Positions 41,922 to 49,997 of a stretch of DNA of 64,000 bases are shown here, piece after piece. A program made the position numbers and the translations under genes. Under the pieces are notes generated by a model, which searched no databases, was not told the DNA's origin, and was given only the letters and a program-made list of their open reading frames with translations. This stretch comes from Photobacterium sanctipauli. GTDB taxonomy: Bacteria; Pseudomonadota; Gammaproteobacteria; Enterobacterales; Vibrionaceae. Numbering within the stretch: position 1 is the stretch's first letter; the number at the start of each line of letters is the position of its first letter. The stretch spans positions 310,001-374,000 of the forward strand of contig NZ_PYMA01000003.1 in assembly GCF_003026495.1 (NCBI RefSeq), written 5' to 3'.

Positions 41922-43061
41922 CTAGCTCGCAGCTTGCTGCTTAAGTTGCGGTGGCAGTGTGATTAAGTCATCTAGCGTGAAACTGCGGGTAAATGCCTTG
42001 CCCTTGCTATCGAACAGGTGACATTTTTCAGCTGGAATATGAATATTGAGGTGCTGGCCTACCTCTACATGCACCGTGCCCGGTACACGCACCAATACTT
42101 CCTGCCCACCGCGTAACAGGGTGGTATAAAGCAGAGATTCCGTCCCCAAACGCTCCATACCCTCGACACGCACACCCACTCCCTCTTCCGATAAGTGGAT
42201 GTCTTCCGGACGAATACCCAATGTCATCAGTGCGCCTTCAGTTGCTGATTCAGCATTTACTTCTGCAGCGAAGGTGTAGTCTCCCACTTCAACCGTTGCG
42301 CAATCCGGGGTGGCTTGCTTGAGTGTCGCTGGCAACAGGTTCATCTTCGGTGAACCAATAAAACCGGCAACAAACATGGTTTGCGGGAAGTAGTAAAGAT
42401 CCAGAGGCGAGCCCACTTGCTCGACGACACCGCCTTTCAGCACCACAATCTTATCGGCCAACGTCATGGCCTCAATCTGATCGTGGGTAACGTAAATAAC
42501 GGTAGACTTAAGCTTTTTGTGGTAATCCGCCAGTTGCAGGCGCATACGAACACGTAGCGCGGCATCTAGGTTTGACAGTGGCTCATCCAAGAGGAACAGC
42601 TTAGGATCGCGGACAATGGCTCGGCCAATGGCTACGCGCTGTCGCTGGCCACCCGAAAGCTGGCTCGGGCGCTGGTTAAGCAACGAGGTTAATTCGAGCA
42701 TCTCAGCGACATTGTTGACTGCCTGCTCGATTTTCTCCTTTGGCTTTTTCGCTAGCTTCAAGCCAAACGCAATGTTCTCGTACACCGTCATGTGCGGGTA
42801 TAGCGCGTAGGACTGGAACACCATACCAATGCCGCGATCGGTCGGAGAAAGCGTGTTCACCACCTCACCGTCGAGCAGCATCTCACCTGATGAGATCTCC
42901 TCAAGACCCGCCACCATTCGAAGCATGGTCGATTTACCGCAGCCGGATGGGCCGACAAAGACGGTAAACTCGCCATCTTCGATTACTAGGTTGGCATCCT
43001 TGATGATGTGTGCGCCATCAGGATAGATTTTATTGATGTTCTTAAGTTCTAAACGCGCCAT
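41922..43061 (-). CDS. Sugar ABC transporter ATPase, MalK/UgpC/MsmK (YcjV) type
   Basis: 379 residues. Walker A GPSGCGKST (37-45), Q-loop GMVFQSYALYPH, signature LSGGQRQR (135-142) and Walker B LFLLDE (155-160) are followed by the C-terminal OB-fold regulatory domain (GIRPEDIHL). It energises import by the two permeases encoded upstream. It lies 23 bp after the beta-phosphoglucomutase gene. GAGGT precedes the ATG. Confidence 0.92.
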   Translation of the reverse strand: MARLELKNINKIYPDGAHIIKDANLVIEDGEFTVFVGPSGCGKSTMLRMVAGLEEISSGEMLLDGEVVNTLSPTDRGIGMVFQSYALYPHMTVYENIAFGLKLAKKPKEKIEQAVNNVAEMLELTSLLNQRPSQLSGGQRQRVAIGRAIVRDPKLFLLDEPLSNLDAALRVRMRLQLADYHKKLKSTVIYVTHDQIEAMTLADKIVVLKGGVVEQVGSPLDLYYFPQTMFVAGFIGSPKMNLLPATLKQATPDCATVEVGDYTFAAEVNAESATEGALMTLGIRPEDIHLSEEGVGVRVEGMERLGTESLLYTTLLRGGQEVLVRVPGTVHVEVGQHLNIHIPAEKCHLFDSKGKAFTRSFTLDDLITLPPQLKQQAAS

Positions 43062-43084
43062 TTTTTACCTCTAAATCCCTACGT

Positions 43085-43720
43085 TTACGCCAAAATTTGC
43101 GACACAATCAGCTTACTGGTGTCTTCGCAGACCCAATCAGCATGACCAACACGCTCTTTTGGACCGATGCCAACAACCTTCATACCGGCCTCTTTGGCTG
43201 CATCAACACCAGCTTCTGCATCTTCAACAACAATGCACTCGTCAGCATTGACACCCACTTGGCCAGCTGCGTGGATAAAGACATCCGGTGCAGGCTTTGA
43301 GCGGTTTACCGACCAGCCATCGCCGATTGCATCAAACAACGGTGTTAGGCCCAGACGGTGTAAGATAGGACGAGCGTTCTTACTGGCTGATGCCAACGCC
43401 ACCTTGATGCCACGTGCATTTAATTCCAGTAGGAATTGTTCAATGCCCGGTAGCACGTCTTTGGCTGTGATCGTACTCAATAGCTCAACGTAGTAATTGT
43501 TCTTACGTTCCATTAGGTCAGCAATTTTCTCTTCGCTGATTTCGCGGCCATCAAGGATGATGTCCAATGAAGCACGGCGAGAAACACCACGTAGCTGCTC
43601 GTTAATTTCACGGTCGAAGTAGTAACCTTCCTCGTCAGCCATACGTTGCCAAGCTTGGTAATGCAGCTCAGCGGTATCGGTGATCACACCGTCTAGGTCG
43701 AAGATAAATGCCTTACACAT
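43085..43720 (-). CDS. pgmB: Beta-phosphoglucomutase
   Basis: 211 residues. The HAD core has AFIFDLDGVITDTAELHYQAW with nucleophile D8 and acid/base D10, then the cap motif LRGVSRRASLDIIL, LASASKN, and SKPAPDVFIHAA and ECIVVEDAEAGVDAA. These are diagnostic for beta-PGM (YcjU/PgmB). It converts beta-glucose-1-phosphate, the product of inverting GH65 phosphorylases, to glucose-6-phosphate. Its start overlaps the GH65 stop by 8 bp (ATGTGTAA), so the two are translationally coupled. Confidence 0.94.
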   Translation of the reverse strand: MCKAFIFDLDGVITDTAELHYQAWQRMADEEGYYFDREINEQLRGVSRRASLDIILDGREISEEKIADLMERKNNYYVELLSTITAKDVLPGIEQFLLELNARGIKVALASASKNARPILHRLGLTPLFDAIGDGWSVNRSKPAPDVFIHAAGQVGVNADECIVVEDAEAGVDAAKEAGMKVVGIGPKERVGHADWVCEDTSKLIVSQILA

Positions 43721-46055
43721 TGAGCGTTACCTCTGTTGATTCGATGATGCGCGGCTCTCCTGCCACTTCGATTTCTAGCGCCTGGCCTGTGAATTCAGGG
43801 CGGGCAATATGCACAGTTTCTTGGTCTAGCGTGACTTCCAGACGTTCACCTTTCCAGTAAATAGGGAAGTTCAAGCTATCCCACTGCTTTGGGAGGTTCG
43901 GGTTAATGCGTAGGTTGCCGCCAAGCATACGTACACCACCGAAGCCATAAACCACACACTGCCACATACCACCGATAGACGCGGCGTGGATACCGTGATC
44001 AGAGCTCTTCATATTCTGGCCGATATCAATGCTCGCAGCCTGCTGGAACAGGTCGTAAGACAGCTCTGGGTTGCCAACATCTGATGCCAGAACCGAGTGC
44101 GTTGATAGGCTCAAAGACGAATCGTGCAGGGTCTTCGGTTCGTAGTAGTTCCAGTTCGCGAGCTTGGTTTCAAGGTCGAACTTATCTTCCTGCTGTAGGA
44201 ATAGCACCATGATGTCAGCCTGCTTCGACACCTGGATATTGTTTACCTGTTCAAGGTTGTAGTCTTGGAACAGACCACCAACGAACGGCTGCTCTTTGTA
44301 CTTGGTCAGGTCGATGATTTCTTTCTGCAGGTAAGTATCATCCTGAGGGATAACCTTATCTTCCTCACGTGGTTGAGGTAGGTAAATGCTGTCTACGCGC
44401 TCAAGCCATAGCTTGCGAGCTTCAATCAGGTTCAGCTTGTCAGACAGTTTCGCCAGTAGCGCCGGGTTCGACTGCTCAAGATCCTCAAAGTAGCGGATCG
44501 CCAGCTTAATGTTTTCCACCACCATGTAGTTAGTGAAGGCATTGTTATCGATGTGCTCTTTGTACTCATCTGGGCCAATAACGTTACAAATGCCCCACAT
44601 GTTACGGTCTTCCAACCACTCAAGGCGGCTAGTCCAGAAAGTGGCAGTATCAAACATGATCTCGTAGCCCATGTCGTCCATGAACGCCTGATCGCCTGTG
44701 ATTTGGTAGTACTGCCATAGGGCATAAGTGATATCACAAGTAATGTGCTGCTCAATAAAGCCAGACCAGATCTTGGTAGATTTACCTGTGATGATATCTA
44801 CAGCGCCCCATACAGGTGTCACTTCTTCACCCGTTAGTGCAGATTCCCAAGGGAACTGAGCACCGATGTAACCATTGTCGCGTGCTTTCTTACGTGCACC
44901 ATCTAGCGTTTTGTAGCGGTACTCAAGCAAGCTGCGGGCAACTTCCGGCATGGTGTAGATGAAGAACGGCAGCATAAATACTTCCGTATCCCAGAACGAG
45001 TGGCCCTTGTAGCCTTCGCCCGACAAACCTTTCGCACCGATACCGAAACGCGAATCGTGCATTGGGGTAAAGATGTTGAGCTGGTATTGAGCAAAACGGA
45101 TAGCGAGCTGATCAAAGTCAGAGCCACCAATTGTGATGTTCATGCCAGCCCAGCGCTTGTCCCACTCTGCCGCACTGTCAGCTAGCAATTCGTCAAAGCT
45201 ACGGTCAGCGTTCGCTTTCAGGTTAGTCAGCGCGTGGTCACGTAGTGCCTGTAACTCATAGCCTTCAACGTCAAACTGCTTGTCACGTGAAGTGTGTACC
45301 ACACCCACTTTCTCGATGCCGAAGCTTTCACCTGCTTTTAGCTCATGGTGGATGTTCAGCCATACTTTACGGCGATCCATCTGTAGGCCCGGATCGATTT
45401 CTACTTCTTGGCCGTTAGCAAAGTAACGGTGAGACGTCAGGAAAACGAAGTCTACGTTGCTTTCAGTAGTGTGCTGTAGTAACTCAACAAAGCGCTTGTC
45501 GTAGATACGCTTCTCGCCTTCGTGGAAGTGCTGGGCACCAGAGTTGGACAACTGGGCGTCCACACCAGAGCGGATTTCAATTTTCGCATCGCTGTTAACG
45601 GCTTTAACTTGTACGTCAAACGCCATTAGGTGAAGGTTTGCTTGCGAGAAAAAGCGGCGGAAGCGCATCTCGAAGCTCTTGCCTTCGCTGTTGGTCCAAG
45701 TGAACTCACGGATCAGTTCGCCGTTTTTCACGTTCAAGCGACGTGAGTAGTTCGCCACTTCACCGCTTTCAAGGTGGAAGCGACGGCCATCGATAAAGAT
45801 TTCGATAGCACTCATGTCAGCCGCATTAGGTAGCTCGGTCACTTCATCAGCATCAAACTTGTTGAAAGTACCAGCGACAAAAAGGTTACGTACCTGACCA
45901 ACGTATTTTTCTTCCGTTGCACTACGGGCACCCATGTAGCCATTACCTTGGCTCATTACTACTTCACATTTGCCTTGGAATGCTGAGTCAAACGCGGTTT
46001 CCTCAACGATCCAGTTTTTCAGTTCGCCTTGACCAGCGTTGTAGTTCATAAACAT
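43713..46055 (-). CDS. Glycoside hydrolase family 65 disaccharide phosphorylase (kojibiose/maltose/trehalose-type)
   Basis: 780 residues in the usual three parts: N-terminal beta-sandwich (1-~280), linker helices, (alpha/alpha)6 barrel with GYKGHSFWDTEVFMLPFF (349-365), and C-terminal beta domain. The general acid is E497 in NVIGPDEYKEHIDNNAF. GH65 phosphorylases use phosphate to split an alpha-glucosyl disaccharide into beta-glucose-1-phosphate and a sugar, with inversion. The E. coli neighbour of the same operon type, YcjT, is a kojibiose phosphorylase; maltose, trehalose, nigerose or a glucosyl-fructose are other options. No signal peptide, so cytoplasmic. It lies 15 bp after the permease gene. 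Confidence 0.9.
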   Translation of the reverse strand: MFMNYNAGQGELKNWIVEETAFDSAFQGKCEVVMSQGNGYMGARSATEEKYVGQVRNLFVAGTFNKFDADEVTELPNAADMSAIEIFIDGRRFHLESGEVANYSRRLNVKNGELIREFTWTNSEGKSFEMRFRRFFSQANLHLMAFDVQVKAVNSDAKIEIRSGVDAQLSNSGAQHFHEGEKRIYDKRFVELLQHTTESNVDFVFLTSHRYFANGQEVEIDPGLQMDRRKVWLNIHHELKAGESFGIEKVGVVHTSRDKQFDVEGYELQALRDHALTNLKANADRSFDELLADSAAEWDKRWAGMNITIGGSDFDQLAIRFAQYQLNIFTPMHDSRFGIGAKGLSGEGYKGHSFWDTEVFMLPFFIYTMPEVARSLLEYRYKTLDGARKKARDNGYIGAQFPWESALTGEEVTPVWGAVDIITGKSTKIWSGFIEQHITCDITYALWQYYQITGDQAFMDDMGYEIMFDTATFWTSRLEWLEDRNMWGICNVIGPDEYKEHIDNNAFTNYMVVENIKLAIRYFEDLEQSNPALLAKLSDKLNLIEARKLWLERVDSIYLPQPREEDKVIPQDDTYLQKEIIDLTKYKEQPFVGGLFQDYNLEQVNNIQVSKQADIMVLFLQQEDKFDLETKLANWNYYEPKTLHDSSLSLSTHSVLASDVGNPELSYDLFQQAASIDIGQNMKSSDHGIHAASIGGMWQCVVYGFGGVRMLGGNLRINPNLPKQWDSLNFPIYWKGERLEVTLDQETVHIARPEFTGQALEIEVAGEPRIIESTEVTLNV

Positions 46056-46070
46056 CTTAAAAATTCCTAA

Positions 46071-47483
46071 TTAACCTTTAACAGCGGAAGAAATATCGTT
46101 ACCGACGAAGTAACGTTGGAAAATAATGAAAACTATCAGTACAGGGATCGTGGACAGGAAGGCCCCGGCCAAGATCAGGTTCCAGTCGCCCGCAACACCG
46201 TAAGCGTTACGAAGGCTCAACAAACCAACAGGAAGCGTATAGGCGTCCGTCGGGCTGTTGATAACCACCAGCGGCCAGAAGAAATCGTTCCATGCCCCTT
46301 GGAAACCCAAGATGGTGACCGACATGATTGCCGGCTTCGCCAATGGCATGAAAATTCTGAATAAAATAGTGGCGGGATTGGCACCATCAACGATGGCTGC
46401 TTCTTCCAACTCACGCGGCACACTTTCAAAGAACTGCTTCATGATCAGTACTTGTCCAGATGCCACGATGGCCGTAATCACCGCCCAAGGGGTATTCAAC
46501 AATCCAATATCTCGATAAATCAGATAGTTTGAGATAAACGTCACCTGCCCCGGCACCATCATGCTCAGCAGCATGAAAGCAAACACAAAGCGGGCACCGG
46601 TAAACTTCAAGCGTGCCAAGGCATAGCCTGCGGTACAGGCAAAGAACAGAGTAAGCAGCACCTTACCGAACGCGATGAAGAATGAGTTCAGTGTCCAGCT
46701 CATAAATAGGCTCTTGCCGGTATCTAAGCTGACAGATTCGGTATAAACACGGACGTAGCTCTTGAACACATAGCCAATCACGCCCGGCGTCAGGTTATCC
46801 CACGCCGCAACACGGCCACGGCGCTCAAAGCGGTTTGGCGACAAGGTGCTATCCACCAGCACCTGGCCTCGCGGCGCGGTGATGTTCAATGGCAAGGTAT
46901 CAACCACCGGACCATCGCCGTCATAACGAATTGTAAACTGCCATGTCGCACTATGGCCTTGCTTGGTAAGCTCGCGGCGGCCTCGCTTCTCGACAAAGGT
47001 AACGTCAGCGGCTGTCGATACCTGCTTTGGCTCAGACAACACAGCGTAGTCAGCTGCAAAATCTGTCTGGATAGCCGCAGCCATACCCGTACCGGCACGT
47101 CGACGCGGTACTTCGATTACCGGCACCGCCAACTCGCTGCCTGCTTCCACCGCGTAAGTGACCTCGAAGGTAATTTCCGAGCCCGGCGCAAAGCCACCAA
47201 ACCATGGGGCATCATTGCCCGTATTACCCAGCTGGTATGCAGCACTCCAGTTAGCAGGCTGCACCTGAGCAAAGTTAAACTTAAACGGCTGCTCTAGCGG
47301 GTCATCTTTCAGGCTTGCCATGAAGGCCACCACGAAGGTACCCAACATCACGGTGGCAATCATAATCAATGCACCGTATACCCAAGCCACTTTGGCCCAA
47401 CGACGACGAACGTGGAACTTGCTGATTTGATCCATGCTAACCGCAGGTGTTTCAGCCGGTTTTGCGAGTGACAAATCAGACAT
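46071..47483 (-). CDS. Sugar ABC permease, MalG type, with a ~190-residue periplasmic insertion
   Basis: 470 residues; MalG-type permeases are usually ~280. The first membrane helix (WVYGALIMIATVMLGTFVVAFMASLKDD, ~33-60) and the remaining five (from ~255) are normal. The EAA loop is ELEEAAIVDGANPATILFRIFMPLAKPA. Between helix 1 and helix 2 lies an extra beta-rich domain (residues ~70-255; e.g. GSEITFEVTYAVEAGSELAV and ATWQFTIRYDGDGP) that would face the periplasm. Its start overlaps the upstream permease stop by 8 bp (ATGTCTGA). It forms the channel with the MalF-type partner. Confidence 0.88.
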   Translation of the reverse strand: MSDLSLAKPAETPAVSMDQISKFHVRRRWAKVAWVYGALIMIATVMLGTFVVAFMASLKDDPLEQPFKFNFAQVQPANWSAAYQLGNTGNDAPWFGGFAPGSEITFEVTYAVEAGSELAVPVIEVPRRRAGTGMAAAIQTDFAADYAVLSEPKQVSTAADVTFVEKRGRRELTKQGHSATWQFTIRYDGDGPVVDTLPLNITAPRGQVLVDSTLSPNRFERRGRVAAWDNLTPGVIGYVFKSYVRVYTESVSLDTGKSLFMSWTLNSFFIAFGKVLLTLFFACTAGYALARLKFTGARFVFAFMLLSMMVPGQVTFISNYLIYRDIGLLNTPWAVITAIVASGQVLIMKQFFESVPRELEEAAIVDGANPATILFRIFMPLAKPAIMSVTILGFQGAWNDFFWPLVVINSPTDAYTLPVGLLSLRNAYGVAGDWNLILAGAFLSTIPVLIVFIIFQRYFVGNDISSAVKG

Positions 47484-48570
47484 TTGCTTTCTCCTTCACA
47501 CCAAAAATCTTCTGTATGTACACCACGACCAAGGTAATAAACGCCAGCACCAACGAAGCTGCGCTTGCCATACCGATTTGTGGTGAGCCACCCGGTGGGA
47601 AGGCATTGTGGTAAACGTAGTAAGCCAATGTAATTCGAGATTCCAATGGCGCAGCCGAGCCAAGCAAGGCGACCTGGTCAAACATCTGCAAGGTGCCGAT
47701 GATGCCGAAGGTGATCACCACGAAGGTAACCGGCGCCAACTGTGGGATCGTGATATGCCAGTGCTGTTGCCACTTATTCGCACCGTCGATGCGTGTTGCC
47801 TCGTAAAGCTCTTCAGGGATCCCCTGCAGACCAGCGAGAAACAGCAACATAAAGGTTGGGATCGTGGTGTAGATGTTCTGGATAACAATTGCCCACAACG
47901 TCAGCGGCATCGGGCCAACTTCTTCACGGGTATTCAGCCAGTTCACCTCAACAACATGGCCAGCGGCCTCTACCCAACCCATCATGCTGGCGATTACAGT
48001 GGCTACACCGGCCAACAAGCAAGATAGAATGGCCCAAGCAGGATCAAACCAGCTCGCAGGTAAACCACGTAAACGATCGCGCCATACCAGCACCAATTGA
48101 CAAATCACGGCCGTAATCACATAACATGTCAGGTACGGCGAGTTCGCCGCCACCGAGGTCAAAAACCCGTTTAGATAGCCGTTTTTCTGGTAGAACCAAA
48201 TAAAAATCAACGTAACAGCGGCACTCGACAAAATACTTGGAAGGTAAAAAGCCGTACGGAAAAAAGCCTTACCGCGTATTTTGGCGTTCACCAAAATTGC
48301 CAACCCCAAGGCCAGCACAGTTTGAATTACAGTGACGATGGTAGAGAAGGCAATGGTGTTACCCAGAGCCAACAAGAACAGGTCGTCTTTAAACAGAGCA
48401 ACAAAGTTTGAAAATCCTACCCATACCGCCTCGGAAAACAGATCGTATTCCGTAAAACTAAAGTAAACGGTACGAATCAAGGCATACAGGAAGAAAACGA
48501 CCAAGGTTAATACGAATGGCCCAGCCAGGAGCCACCCATATACCTGCTCGCGAAAACGCAGGGAGTTCAT
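47476..48570 (-). CDS. Sugar ABC permease, MalF type, enlarged
   Basis: 364 residues; simple MalF-type permeases of this class are ~290-300. The N-terminus VYGWLLAGPFVLTLVVFFLYALIRTVYFSF and the EAA motif EELYEATRIDGANKWQQHWHITIPQL are typical. About 75 extra residues (~148-225) contain one or two more hydrophobic segments (CYVITAVICQLVLVW and AWAILSCLLAGVATVIASMMGW-like) not found in the standard six-helix layout. It lies 13 bp after the binding-protein gene. Both permeases of this system are enlarged, which suggests a matched structural change. Confidence 0.87.
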   Translation of the reverse strand: MNSLRFREQVYGWLLAGPFVLTLVVFFLYALIRTVYFSFTEYDLFSEAVWVGFSNFVALFKDDLFLLALGNTIAFSTIVTVIQTVLALGLAILVNAKIRGKAFFRTAFYLPSILSSAAVTLIFIWFYQKNGYLNGFLTSVAANSPYLTCYVITAVICQLVLVWRDRLRGLPASWFDPAWAILSCLLAGVATVIASMMGWVEAAGHVVEVNWLNTREEVGPMPLTLWAIVIQNIYTTIPTFMLLFLAGLQGIPEELYEATRIDGANKWQQHWHITIPQLAPVTFVVITFGIIGTLQMFDQVALLGSAAPLESRITLAYYVYHNAFPPGGSPQIGMASAASLVLAFITLVVVYIQKIFGVKEKANV

Positions 48571-48583
48571 GGTAAAACCTCGC

Positions 48584-49819
48584 TTACTTGCCAGTCATGG
48601 CATCGTATTTCGCCTGAGCCATCTTGATAGCTTCTTCAGCTGTCATCTGCTCAAGCAATACTGCATTTAGCGCTTCATTGATTGGCTGCATCCAGCTTGA
48701 ACCGTGTTGGCCAAACGCAAATGGCATTACGTAACCACTTGATGCACCTTCAAAAACAGTTTTAGCCAACTGATTTTCTTGGTTGTCTTGCTCGAAATAT
48801 TCAGACTCTGCAAGCTCAGCACGGCTTGGTAGGGCTAAGCCTGAGTCAAGCACCCAGCTTTGTGCTTTTTGGCTAGTAAGGATCTCAACGGCCTTGCGGG
48901 TCGCTTCAACATTCGCGCCGTCGGCATTAATGCCCCAAGCGACGGTGAATAGAAGGTTGCCACGCTTGCCCGTTTCGCTATCAATCGGCATCAACGAAGT
49001 GCCGTATTGCATGTTTGGCGCCTTATCGCGTAAGTAACCGCTGATCCAGTTGCCCTCAATGGCAATGGCCGTTTCTTCCGTACCTAAGCAACCGCCTCCC
49101 CAACTTTGACCGATATCCGATGCCAAGATACCCACGCCTTCCGCTTTCAAAGAGGTGTAGAATTCAAAGGCACGGCGGAAGTCGTCGTCCAGTACGGTTT
49201 CACCGTTTTCGTTAAATGGCTGCCAGCCAGTCGATAGCGCAAATGGCGCGAAACGGGCGTAATCCGGCATAACACAAATGCCGGCCACTTCATCACCCAG
49301 CTCCGCTTTTACCCCTTTAAGTTTAGTCAGCAAGTCTTTCCATGAGTCTTGGTTTGAAGGGTAATCGACACCTGCATCGTCAAAGATATCTTTGTTGAAT
49401 TGAACAGCTAACGTATTGAAATCTTTAGCAACACCGTATTGCTTACCGTCAATGGTAAATGCGTTATTCAAGTTTGGGAGCATCGCTTTTTCAGCAGCCG
49501 AAAGTGCCGGTGTGTTTGCTGCTACCTTACCTGAGTTGACCAACGCATCGACCATAAGTACGTCGATATAAAAAGCATCAGGTGCAGTACCAGCAGAAAG
49601 ACCGTTAATAAGAAACTGGCTAAAATCACTTTCGACCGGCATGTAGTTTATTTTGATCCCAGCCGCTTCGAAGTCTTCGGTCAGAACGTCATTAACCAAC
49701 TTATTCATGGCAACCACATCGTTACCACCCCACCCAGCAATCTTTACTTCCGTCACTGCTTGAACGGTAGGTGCAACACCTGCTATCACCAGAGATAACG
49801 CTAATGCACTTCTTTTCAT
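48584..49819 (-). CDS. Sugar-binding protein of the ABC transporter
   Basis: 411 residues. The signal peptide is MKRSALALSLVIAGVAPTVQA. The mature protein begins VTEVKIAGWGGNDVVAMNKLVND and follows the MalE/UgpB-type extracellular solute-binding fold (SBP family 1), with WKDLLTKLKGVKAEL and AIAIEGNWISGYLRD as typical parts. The ATG ending at 49819 is chosen (GAGGAT 6 bp upstream, signal at once); the frame is open 18 codons further. It is the first gene of the seven-gene operon, behind a promoter that carries a LacI-type operator. Confidence 0.9.
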   Translation of the reverse strand: MKRSALALSLVIAGVAPTVQAVTEVKIAGWGGNDVVAMNKLVNDVLTEDFEAAGIKINYMPVESDFSQFLINGLSAGTAPDAFYIDVLMVDALVNSGKVAANTPALSAAEKAMLPNLNNAFTIDGKQYGVAKDFNTLAVQFNKDIFDDAGVDYPSNQDSWKDLLTKLKGVKAELGDEVAGICVMPDYARFAPFALSTGWQPFNENGETVLDDDFRRAFEFYTSLKAEGVGILASDIGQSWGGGCLGTEETAIAIEGNWISGYLRDKAPNMQYGTSLMPIDSETGKRGNLLFTVAWGINADGANVEATRKAVEILTSQKAQSWVLDSGLALPSRAELAESEYFEQDNQENQLAKTVFEGASSGYVMPFAFGQHGSSWMQPINEALNAVLLEQMTAEEAIKMAQAKYDAMTGK

Positions 49820-49868
49820 TGTTATCCTCACAATCTTCCTAACCCGTAAAATCTGAGTTGAGTTTACG

Positions 49869-49903
49869 ATCATAACGTAAGCGTTTACGTTATCAAGATC
49901 ACA
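49869..49903 (-). promoter_or_regulatory. Promoter of the sugar ABC operon with a LacI-type operator in its spacer
   Basis: On the minus strand -35 TTGATA (49891-49896), a 16-bp spacer and -10 TATGAT (49869-49874) make a good sigma-70 promoter. The palindrome AACGTAAGCGTTTACGTT (core of 49872-49893) fills the spacer, so a bound repressor would block RNA polymerase. TGTGATCT (TCACA at 49899-49903) next to it is a CRP half-site. Confidence 0.82.
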
Positions 49904-49947
49904 AAACCGTAAAGGTTAAGCGTTAGTATTCGACAGACATAAAAAAA

Positions 49948-49965
49948 GCGTGACACTAGTCACGC
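49948..49965 (-). terminator. Intrinsic terminator of the LacI-type regulator gene
   Basis: GCGTGAC-acta-GTCACGC is a 7-bp stem, followed on the minus strand by seven T. It isolates the regulator from the operon it controls. Confidence 0.85.
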
Positions 49966-49997
49966 CTTTGTCAAGATTGGGAAGGAAAACAAAGAAA

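Noticed and set aside
43713..46055. GH65 gene as a specific trehalose or maltose phosphorylase
   Set aside because: Family membership is clear, but substrate specificity inside GH65 cannot be decided from motifs visible by eye, so no gene symbol is given.
49888..49903. Full class II CRP site at the sugar ABC promoter
   Set aside because: The left half is good, but the right half is poor and the centre would lie near -33 rather than -41.5. It is kept only as a shared half-site.
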